NCBI RefSeq assembly: GCF_000955955.1
Contig: NZ_JYJG01000174.1
Location: forward strand, 1-43,667
From: Lentzea aerocolonigenes
Lineage (GTDB): Bacteria; Actinomycetota; Actinomycetes; Mycobacteriales; Pseudonocardiaceae
Length of the DNA stretch: 43,667 nucleotides
Direction of reading: 5' to 3'
The first letter of the stretch is position 1; each line of letters begins with the position of its first letter. The translations under genes and the position numbers were made by a program. The notes below the pieces were generated by a model. The model did not search any database, had not been told where the DNA came from, and saw nothing but the letters and a program-made list of their open reading frames with translations. Shown here in pieces: positions 33,781-41,025 of the stretch.

Positions 33781-33883
33781 CCCCGACTCCCTTGCCCGCA
33801 CCAGGGTCTTACCGAACGAGTCAGTCCGCCACCGTTCAGCATTTGGTACAACTTTCAAACACGAAACAGGTTACTCAGATTCG

Positions 33884-33897
33884 TCGTAGCGCTTCGA
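33884..33897. promoter_or_regulatory. LacI-type operator upstream of the three-LAL operon
   Basis: TCGTAGCGCTTCGA differs at one position from the perfect palindrome TCGAAGCGCTTCGA upstream of the second lacI gene. It lies in a relatively AT-rich 279-base gap between the IclR stop and LAL 3, 104 bases before the LAL 3 start codon. It suggests that a LacI repressor of the glycan locus also controls these LAL regulators. Confidence 0.6.
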
Positions 33898-34059
33898 CAA
33901 CTTGAGCACCGCTTGATGTTTCACGTCGATGTAAACGCTGGCCTGCCACGGTTTCAAGCTGTTCACGAATCGAGACGCCCGGCGTGGCGGATCATGACGC
34001 GATTGCGTTGAAGGTGTGCCGGAAGGCCCGCGAGGTGATCCGCGCTCAGCCCCCTGTCG

Positions 34060-34887
34060 CTACCGGGCCGCGGACCGCGCGAGGCTGTCGGCGAGCGCGG
34101 TCAGGTCCTTCACGAGACCGGCGCGCAGCTGGTCGGTCATCCGGACCGCGAGCAGGGTCGCGCTCACAGCGGTCGGGATCTCGGTGCCGGACAGGGCCAC
34201 GCTGACGCAGACGACGCCCTCGGTGTTCTGCTCGTCGTCGATCGCGTACCCGCGCTGCCGCGTCGCTTCGAGGTCGCGGCGCAGCTCGTCCATGCTGCGA
34301 TGCGACCGGGGCGTGAGCACGGGGAGCCGGTCGACGCGGGAGAGCCGTTCCTCCAGGTCGTCGTCGGGCAGGGACGCGAGCATCGCCTTGCCCAGCCCCG
34401 TCACGACCGCGGGCATGCGGCGGCCGATGTCGCTCGCGAGCCGCACCGGCTGGCTGCCGTCGTGCCGGGCGAGGTAGACCACCTCCAGGCCGTCGAGCAC
34501 GGCGAGCAGCATCGTCTCCGGCGCACCGACGGGCAGCTCGTTCGCGGTCCGGCGGAACTCCTCGACGAGGTCGGTGCCGGCGAGGAACGCCTGACCGAGT
34601 TCGACCACCTTGTAGCCGAGCGCCCACCTGCCGTCGACCCGCCGGATCATGTGCGTGCCCTCGAGAGCGGTGCACAGGTTCGCCACCGTCGACTTGGCGA
34701 GGTCGAGCGACCGGGCGAGCTCCGCGATGCCGAGCGGCCGGCGTTGCCTGGCGAGTTCTTCGACCAGCGCCACAGCCCTGGTCACGGCAGGCGACTTGCT
34801 CTCCACCGATCGCAAGGACCGCACGGTGTCCAAATCGACTCCCTCACCAGCCAAAAAGAAACAGGGTGAATCTAGCTCATTCTTCAT
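34060..34887 (-). CDS. IclR-family transcriptional regulator
   Basis: It has 275 residues if it begins at ATG 34887, which overlaps the PAS-LuxR stop as ATGA. An internal TTG near residue 18, preceded by GGTGAGGGAG, is an alternative. The N-terminal winged helix (about 30-90) contains LGIAELARSLDLAKSTVANLCTAL, typical of IclR proteins. The rest is the IclR effector domain (MLLAVLDGLEVVYLAR, TGLGKAMLASL, RGYAIDDEQNTEGVVCVSV). Such regulators respond to aromatic or sugar-derived acids and often repress neighbouring genes. It is the last gene of the LAL 4-PAS-IclR run; no catabolic target is adjacent. Confidence 0.92.
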   Translation of the reverse strand: MKNELDSPCFFLAGEGVDLDTVRSLRSVESKSPAVTRAVALVEELARQRRPLGIAELARSLDLAKSTVANLCTALEGTHMIRRVDGRWALGYKVVELGQAFLAGTDLVEEFRRTANELPVGAPETMLLAVLDGLEVVYLARHDGSQPVRLASDIGRRMPAVVTGLGKAMLASLPDDDLEERLSRVDRLPVLTPRSHRSMDELRRDLEATRQRGYAIDDEQNTEGVVCVSVALSGTEIPTAVSATLLAVRMTDQLRAGLVKDLTALADSLARSAAR

Positions 34888-35519
34888 TCGGCAGGCGCGA
34901 TTCGCTTCCGCAGCGCGCCCGGCATCGCTCTGCCGCGCACGCGTGGCGGCCACACGCGGGCGTCCAGCACCCCCGCCGAATACGCCCGTGCCACGAGTGC
35001 GGTCCGGTTTCCGGCGCCGAACGCGCGCATCAGCGCGTCGAGATGGCTCCCCACGACGTCCTGCCCGCACGACAACCGCTCGGCGATGCCCGCGAGCTCG
35101 CCGCCTTCGGCGAGGGCCTCCAGCAGCAACGCGTGGAACTCGCCCGCCGCCACCGGCCCAGGCGCGTACGTCGACACCCGCGCCGCCAGCAGCCGCCGAT
35201 AGGACAGCACGCTCACCTGGACTCGCCGCCCGGGGCCGCGGGAGGCGATGGTCGCGCCCTGCGTGAACCGCCCGCCGCCCCCGTCGACCAGCTGATCGCA
35301 CCGGAACCGGATCATCCGCTGGGACGTCGGGTGGAACAACGCGGCGAAGGGCTGCCCGACCACCTCGCGCGCCGTGGCGGCGAAGTACCGGACGAACTCG
35401 TCGTTGGCCTCGCGGACCACCAGGTTCTCGTCGAGGAAGGCGATGTTCGGGCAGGTCACGTTGCCGCGCGGCTCCGGCGGTGCGGCAACGTGGCCGGTGC
35501 TCAAGGGAAGTCCTGTCAC
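34884..35519 (-). CDS. PAS domain-LuxR type HTH regulator
   Basis: It has 211 residues from GTG 35519, which overlaps the LAL 4 stop as GTGA; the much longer frame upstream is a shadow of LAL 4. Residues about 22-125 form a PAS sensor domain (IAFLDENLVVREANDEFVRYF, then VVGQPFAALFHP). About 135-195 form a LuxR-like HTH (LAGIAERLSCGQDVVGSHLDALM, then FGAGNRTALVARAYSAGVL). There is no membrane segment, so it senses an internal signal. It is the middle gene of a three-regulator coupled operon. Cofactor and ligand cannot be read from the sequence. Confidence 0.8.
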   Translation of the reverse strand: MTGLPLSTGHVAAPPEPRGNVTCPNIAFLDENLVVREANDEFVRYFAATAREVVGQPFAALFHPTSQRMIRFRCDQLVDGGGGRFTQGATIASRGPGRRVQVSVLSYRRLLAARVSTYAPGPVAAGEFHALLLEALAEGGELAGIAERLSCGQDVVGSHLDALMRAFGAGNRTALVARAYSAGVLDARVWPPRVRGRAMPGALRKRIAPAE

Positions 35520-38134
35520 GGCTGTGCGACGAGCCGCCCTTCGAGGCTCGCGGCCGCCAGGTCGAGGCGTGTGCGGCAGCCCGTCCTGGAGAACAGCCGG
35601 GTGAGGTAGTTCTCGACGGTCTTCTCGCTCATCCGGACCGACGTGGCGATCTGGCGGTTGGTCCTGCCCTGCTTGACCAGCGCGATGATCCGGAGCTCGA
35701 CGTCGGAGAAGTCGTCCCTGGCGGCCCGCGCACGGGGCGGCGCCATGCCCATCTCGCGCATCATCCGCCTGATGTGGGCGTCCATCCAGCCCTCGCCCAG
35801 GCGTTTCGCGATGGTCAGCGCCTCCTGGAACCAGGTGGCGGGATCGTCGCCGACGTAGGCCGCGGTGACGCACGCCCGCATCAGTTCCGCCTGGCTTTCC
35901 CCGCCGCGCAACAACTCCACCGCCTCGGCGGCCGCGGCGCCGTCGCGAGCGGCCAGGGCGCGGACGATGCGCTCGGCCGCGCGCAGGCCAGAGCCGCCGA
36001 ACCTGTCGTGCCAGCGTTCGGTCTCGGCGTGCACCCGCGCCAGCGCGCCGGTGTCTCCGACGGTCCACTCCAGGTAGCCCATCCGGGCCAGGAACCACCG
36101 CAGTCCCACGGTGTTGTCCAGTTCGGCCTCTTCCCGGACCCGGTCGTACGCGGCCCGGCCGAGCTCGGCCGCCTCGCGCCAGCCGACGGCGCGGTAGAGG
36201 AGCCCGATCTCGGTCCACGCGCGCAACGCGGGCAACGGGCAGTCGTGGTCGACCAGTTCCAGCCACCGCACGGCGTCCTTGTGATCCGTCGAGGACAGGA
36301 CGTCCGCGGTCAGCAGGCGTGCGGCGTCGTGGATCGCGACTCGCGGTGCCGCGTCCAGCTCCAGCCGCCGGGCGTGCGACGAGATCGACTGCCAGTTCCC
36401 GCCGAGGTAGTCGCGCAGCAACCAGGTGTAGATCGCGAGCGGACCGTTCGCGGGCTCGCCGTACTCGTCGCCGAGCACCAGCCGGAACATCGCCACCACG
36501 TCGTAGTTGTCGTCGGCGGCCCGGATCGCCTCGATCTCCGCCAGGTCGACGACGGCGCACGGGTCGATCCGGAACTCGGCGAACGCGGCCGCGACGTCGC
36601 TTACCCGCATCGGTGTTCCGGCGAACCAGCGCACCGCGAACGCCAGCGGAGCACGGGTCTCGGTGTACCCCGCCAGCGTGCTGTGGACGGCGGCGGACAG
36701 CGGTCGTCCGATGTGGACGGAGGCGAGCGCGGCGGCGGCGGCGAGCTCGTACCGGCTCCCGGTTCCCGCCGCCACCGCCTCCTCGACGACCTCGGCCAGG
36801 AGTTCGTGGTCTCCCACGCGCACCAGCAGGTGCAGCACCGTCCACAGGAGACGTTCGCGGTCCGGCGAGCCGGCCGGGCAGTGCCACAGCGCCGCGCGGT
36901 ACCAGCGTGCGGCCGGCACCGGGTCGACGCGCAGCAGCCGGGCGGCCTCGCGGTCCAGCACCGGCACCAGCGCGGCCTCGGGCGCCAGTGCGGTACCGGC
37001 GTGCGCGACGTGGGCGGCGAGCACCGCGGGCCGGGCCGACCCGTTGCGCAGCAGATGGGCGGCGAAGGTGCGCCGCACGGTCGCCAGTTCCCCGGCACCC
37101 AGCGTGCCGGCGACAGCGTCCGCGAGCGCCGGGGAGGCCGTGGTCAGCACCCCGTCGTCGGCACACCGGAGGACACCGGCCGAGACCAGCCGGTCGACCG
37201 CGGCACCGCTGTCCGCGAGGTCGTGGCCGAAGGCCTCGGCGAACAGCGGCAGCTCGTCCACGCCGAACCATCCCGCCGCGCAGGACAGCGCGACCAGCCG
37301 CACCGCCACGGCGCCGAGTCCCGTGGTGTGGCGCACCAGGTCGTGATCAGCCGGCAGCGCGGTCACGACGTTCCGCTCACGCAGGCACAACCTGCCGAGC
37401 ACGTCGGTGAGGCCGCCCTCGCACCGCACCTGGCCGAGCAGTGCGAGCGCGGCGGCGGGGTTGCCCGAGAGCGATCCCAGCGCGGTGCGCAGCGCGGGTG
37501 CGACGGCCACGTCCAGCCGGCCGCCCGCGGCACGGTTGAGCAGTTCACCCATCTCACCCGCGGACATCGGGCCGAGGTCGAGCACCTGGTCGGCGAGCCC
37601 GCTCAACGCGGCCGGTCCGGCGACGACACCGTCCGTCCTGGAGGTGGCGACGACGGTGCACCCGGCCCGCCGCGCGGCCGCCACGGCGAGCGCGGGCCGT
37701 GCCGCGAGGTGCACGTCGTCGACGAGGATCACCAGAGACCCCTCCGCGCGGACGTGTTCGAACAGGCGCACCAGATCGGCGAACAACGCGATCCGCGACC
37801 GGCTCGACTCGTACGCCTCCGGCCGCAACGACCTGTTGACCGCCGCGAGGGAGTCGAGCACGTCCGGGCAGCCGAACTCGGCGAACGAGCTCCGGAAGAA
37901 TTCGACCACCGCCTTCACCCGGAACAGGTCCCAGCGTTCTTCACCAGTCGTGCACGGAAGTGCGATCACCCGGATTCCGCGTTCCCGGACCGTCCGCGCG
38001 AATTCATTCAAAAGAGTTGTCCGGCCGATTCCACCGGGCCCGCGCAGCAGGACCAGCGCGTCAGCCTCAGCGAATTCGCCCATCGCCGCGAGCTCCGCCG
38101 CGCGCCCCACCACAGCTTTGCGTTCGTTGGCCAC
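35516..38134 (-). CDS. LAL-family LuxR regulator 4 with altered Walker A
   Basis: It has 872 residues from GTG 38134, chosen because GGCGAGGAG lies eight bases upstream and the protein then starts VANERKAVVGRAAEL, as LAL proteins do. Starts at 38158 (ATG) or 38173 (GTG) lack such a site. The Walker A is GPGGIGRT (32-39), again Arg instead of Lys; the Walker B is LVILVDDVH (134-142). A helical repeat region follows, then the LuxR HTH (FSDVELRIIALVKQGRTNRQIA, then VENYLTRLFSRTGCRTRLDL). It heads the LAL 4-PAS-IclR operon. It may bind ATP weakly or be regulated differently from LAL 1 and 3. Confidence 0.88.
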   Translation of the reverse strand: MANERKAVVGRAAELAAMGEFAEADALVLLRGPGGIGRTTLLNEFARTVRERGIRVIALPCTTGEERWDLFRVKAVVEFFRSSFAEFGCPDVLDSLAAVNRSLRPEAYESSRSRIALFADLVRLFEHVRAEGSLVILVDDVHLAARPALAVAAARRAGCTVVATSRTDGVVAGPAALSGLADQVLDLGPMSAGEMGELLNRAAGGRLDVAVAPALRTALGSLSGNPAAALALLGQVRCEGGLTDVLGRLCLRERNVVTALPADHDLVRHTTGLGAVAVRLVALSCAAGWFGVDELPLFAEAFGHDLADSGAAVDRLVSAGVLRCADDGVLTTASPALADAVAGTLGAGELATVRRTFAAHLLRNGSARPAVLAAHVAHAGTALAPEAALVPVLDREAARLLRVDPVPAARWYRAALWHCPAGSPDRERLLWTVLHLLVRVGDHELLAEVVEEAVAAGTGSRYELAAAAALASVHIGRPLSAAVHSTLAGYTETRAPLAFAVRWFAGTPMRVSDVAAAFAEFRIDPCAVVDLAEIEAIRAADDNYDVVAMFRLVLGDEYGEPANGPLAIYTWLLRDYLGGNWQSISSHARRLELDAAPRVAIHDAARLLTADVLSSTDHKDAVRWLELVDHDCPLPALRAWTEIGLLYRAVGWREAAELGRAAYDRVREEAELDNTVGLRWFLARMGYLEWTVGDTGALARVHAETERWHDRFGGSGLRAAERIVRALAARDGAAAAEAVELLRGGESQAELMRACVTAAYVGDDPATWFQEALTIAKRLGEGWMDAHIRRMMREMGMAPPRARAARDDFSDVELRIIALVKQGRTNRQIATSVRMSEKTVENYLTRLFSRTGCRTRLDLAAASLEGRLVAQP

Positions 38135-38335
38135 GATCACGTCTCCTCGCCTGCGCATGGTGGGCGGAATCACGAGCGGGTATTACCGATGCGCAAGGCT
38201 AAGCATGAAAAGGAGGAGGTCAGCTGTTGCCTGAAAGACTTTCCGCAAAGTTCGCAAACAAGCGGACGACGGCGTCAGCCCAGCGATTTCCGCAGTGCAC
38301 TGAACAATTTCCGGGATGTTCGCGACCGACGCGTG

Positions 38336-40768
38336 TCACACCATTGAGGCGTCGAAGTCCGAGGCCAGCAGCACGGTCATGTCGACGGCGGTCACCTCGG
38401 ACGACAGCGCGAGCCGGGTCGCCTGCCGGTCGGCCATCACCTCGAACACCTTGCGCGAGGTGCGGCCGTTGCCGAACGTGCCGTCCTTGGGGATGTGCTC
38501 GAAGTAGTCGGCGAGCACTTCGGCCGCGCTCTCGTCGAGCCGGTAGTCGTGCCGCTTGCAGTGCGACCGGACGATCGTGACCAGCTCGTCGGCGCTGTAG
38601 TTCTCGAACTCGATGGTGCGGCTGAACCGCGACTCCATGCCGGGGTTGGACCGCAGGAACTCGGCCATCTCGCGCGAGTAGCCGGCGGCGATCACCACCA
38701 CGTCCTCGCGGTGGTCCTCCATCAGCTTGAGCAGCGTGTCGATCGCCTCGCGGCCGAAGTCGGGGCCGGTGCCACCGCCCTGCCCGGCGGCGAGCGTGTA
38801 CGCCTCGTCGATGAACAGGACGCCGCCGAGCGCGGTGTTGAACACCTCGGTGGTCTTGATGGCGGTGCCGCCGATCACCTGGGCGACCAGGTCAGCGCGC
38901 GCGACCTCCACGAGGTGGCCGGAGCGCAGCACGCCGAGATCCGCGAGGACCGTGCCGTAGAGCCGGGCGACGGTGGTCTTGCCTGTGCCGGGCGCTCCGG
39001 CGAACACGAGGTGCCTGGCCATCGGCGGTGCCGAGAGACCGGCCTCGACCCGGCGCTTGGCCATCAGGTTGAGGTTGACGAGCGAGTTGACCTCGCGCTT
39101 GACGCCCTCCAGGCCGACCAGGGCGTTGAGCTCGCTGATCGGGTCGCCTGCCACGCCGCGTTCCTGTTGTTGCGGCGGGGCGGGTGCGGCTGTGCTCGCG
39201 TTTGTGGTCGTGGAGGTCGTGGTGCCGCTGGCCGACATCGTTCCGTACGCGTCGCGCGTCGCGTTGCCGGTGCTGCGCAGGTCCAGCACCTGCAGCGCGG
39301 TGCTGCCCCTGGTCTGCCGGAGGCCGGAACCGAGGTTGTCGCGCACGAGGCAGTTGGCGATCCGGATGCTCAGCTCGCTCTGCACGCCGATGCCGTCGGC
39401 GCTGTTCGCGGTGAACTCGGACTCCTCCAGCGTGCCGGACGAACCCACGCCGAACAGGAAGCCGCTGCCCTTGCCGTCGCGCACCCGGCAGCGGACGGCG
39501 TTGATCTCACCCGCGGTGTCGACGAGCACGCCGTCGCCACCGGACTCGGCGATCTCGCAGTCGGTCAGGCTGAGTGTCGCCTCCCGCACGAGCACACCCG
39601 CACCCGCGGTACCGCGGACGCTCGCCCCGGTGATCGACGTGCGGGCGCCGGTGACCACCGCGACGCCGTTGCGGCCGCACCGTTCGAGCTCGACGTTCTC
39701 GAACCTGCCGAGCCCGCCGTCACCCGCCTCGATCGCCGCGCCGTCGCAGCCGACGACGTGCAGCCGGCGGAAGAACGGGTCGGCCGAGGTGCCCAGCCGC
39801 ACGCCGGCGCCCGTGCACGAGGACACGGAGGCGCGGGTGATCTCGGTGGTGGCGCGGTCGGTCACCCCGATGCCGACTCCGACGACGTCGCGAGCCTCGC
39901 AGTCCTGCGCGGTGCCCGCGGCCTGACCGGTGAACAGGTAGCCGTGCTCCCTGGTCCGGCGGACCTGGAACCGGCGCAGCACGGGCGCGCAGGACTCGGC
40001 GGTGAACACGCCCTCCGCGCCGGCGCCGGTCACGGAGCTGTCCTCGAGCAGGACGTCGCCGGAGGACGCCAGGTAGAACCCGATGCCTTCGACGTCGCTC
40101 ACGGCGAGGCGGGTGGCCACCGCGCCCGCGTGCTGCTCGACCGCCACGGCCGGCTTGGCGGTGCCGGTCACGGTCGAGTCGGTCACCGTGATGCGGCCGT
40201 GCCCGTTGAGGCAGATGCCGTTGCCGCCCGCGTCCCGCACACCGCACGCGCGCATGACGAGCTCGCCGTGCTCGGCGATCACCACGCCCGACGTGCCGAG
40301 GTCGTGCAGGCGGCAGGAGTCCATCAGGTTGCCGCCGGAGGAGGTGATCACGACACCGGCGCCGGCCGGGTTGCGGACCTCGCAACCGCGCATCAGCACG
40401 GTGCCCTTGCCGGTGGCGTAGACCGCGGACCACGCGGCGGCGGTGATCACGCACTCGGTGAAGCTCAGCTGGCCGGCGGCGACGAGCACCGCGGGCGAGT
40501 CGGTGTCCGCGGAGGACACGGTGAGCCCGGTCAGCGCCGCGGAACCGTCGTGGAGCAGCACCGCGGGCCCGTCCGCGGCGAGCAGCTCGACGGTGCCGGG
40601 GCCGTCCTCCGCGGTGATGGTGACCGCCTTGGTCAGCACCAGGGACTCCTGGTACCGGCCAGGACTCACCAGGATCACGGAACCGTCCACAGCGGACGCC
40701 AGAGCGTCCGAAATGGACCGGTACCCGCGAGCCGCCGAGGCGTTGACCGTGATCACGTCGTGGCCCAC
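38336..40768 (-). CDS. Right-handed beta-helix protein fused to CbxX/CfqX-type AAA+ ATPase
   Basis: It has 810 residues from GTG 40768, with GGGAGG six bases upstream; the longer frame is not used. Residues about 5-510 are a parallel beta-helix of the pectin-lyase/NosD type, with many ~23-residue turns containing G-(V/I)-x-(V/I) and D-C or D-S steps and an opening TVNASAARGYRSISDAL. A Ser/Thr/Ala/Pro-rich linker (about 515-545) leads to a CbxX-like AAA+ module, with Walker A GAPGTGKT (591-598), Walker B GVLFIDEA (649-656) and a likely arginine finger in ESRFSRT (Arg714). No signal peptide or membrane segment is seen. The AAA+ family includes EccA, SpoVK and Rubisco activase CbbX. The function is unknown. 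It probably remodels or displays a partner recognised by the helix. Confidence 0.88.
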   Translation of the reverse strand: MGHDVITVNASAARGYRSISDALASAVDGSVILVSPGRYQESLVLTKAVTITAEDGPGTVELLAADGPAVLLHDGSAALTGLTVSSADTDSPAVLVAAGQLSFTECVITAAAWSAVYATGKGTVLMRGCEVRNPAGAGVVITSSGGNLMDSCRLHDLGTSGVVIAEHGELVMRACGVRDAGGNGICLNGHGRITVTDSTVTGTAKPAVAVEQHAGAVATRLAVSDVEGIGFYLASSGDVLLEDSSVTGAGAEGVFTAESCAPVLRRFQVRRTREHGYLFTGQAAGTAQDCEARDVVGVGIGVTDRATTEITRASVSSCTGAGVRLGTSADPFFRRLHVVGCDGAAIEAGDGGLGRFENVELERCGRNGVAVVTGARTSITGASVRGTAGAGVLVREATLSLTDCEIAESGGDGVLVDTAGEINAVRCRVRDGKGSGFLFGVGSSGTLEESEFTANSADGIGVQSELSIRIANCLVRDNLGSGLRQTRGSTALQVLDLRSTGNATRDAYGTMSASGTTTSTTTNASTAAPAPPQQQERGVAGDPISELNALVGLEGVKREVNSLVNLNLMAKRRVEAGLSAPPMARHLVFAGAPGTGKTTVARLYGTVLADLGVLRSGHLVEVARADLVAQVIGGTAIKTTEVFNTALGGVLFIDEAYTLAAGQGGGTGPDFGREAIDTLLKLMEDHREDVVVIAAGYSREMAEFLRSNPGMESRFSRTIEFENYSADELVTIVRSHCKRHDYRLDESAAEVLADYFEHIPKDGTFGNGRTSRKVFEVMADRQATRLALSSEVTAVDMTVLLASDFDASMV

Positions 40769-41025
40769 TCGTTTCCTCCCGTCTGCGCCGCGTCCGATCC
40801 TCCACGCCGTCACCCGCGCATGTCCGTTCTCGCGCAAGAAGTTCCGCGATCCACGGAGAGCACCCGCGCACGCTCGCATGGCGGCCGTCCACCGATTGGA
40901 CTAGTCTGGCGCCGCAGTGCGGGGACCGGTGCCGTCGGCGCCGAACCCCGTGGCACTCCAGGGAGTTCCCTCACGGACCCCGGTCCCGTCACCGTCATCC
41001 GCGACCCGAACCGGTAGAGCGCCCC
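40769..41025. promoter_or_regulatory. Divergent promoter region between the AAA+ fusion and LAL 5
   Basis: This 257-base gap separates the two divergently transcribed genes and must hold both promoters. I see no match to the TCGAAGCGCTTCGA operator and no strong palindrome. A possible -35-like TTGGAC lies near 40895 on the plus strand. No gene is recognised inside it. Confidence 0.5.

Noticed and set aside
35520..37271. Long N-terminal extension of the PAS-LuxR frame
   Set aside because: It is a shadow of LAL 4. The GTGA overlap at 35519 and the PAS homology define the real start.
38205..38234. Tiny plus-strand peptide (MKRRRSAVA) with an AGGAGGAGG run in the LAL 4 upstream gap
   Set aside because: The Shine-Dalgarno-like run lies inside the peptide rather than before it. 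The TTG-initiated frame after it runs antisense into the AAA+ gene. Most likely chance.
38495..41017. 840-codon plus-strand open frame opposite the AAA+ fusion
   Set aside because: Composition is Gly/Ala/Asp/Val-rich without domains, and the minus strand encodes an unmistakable AAA+ and beta-helix protein.
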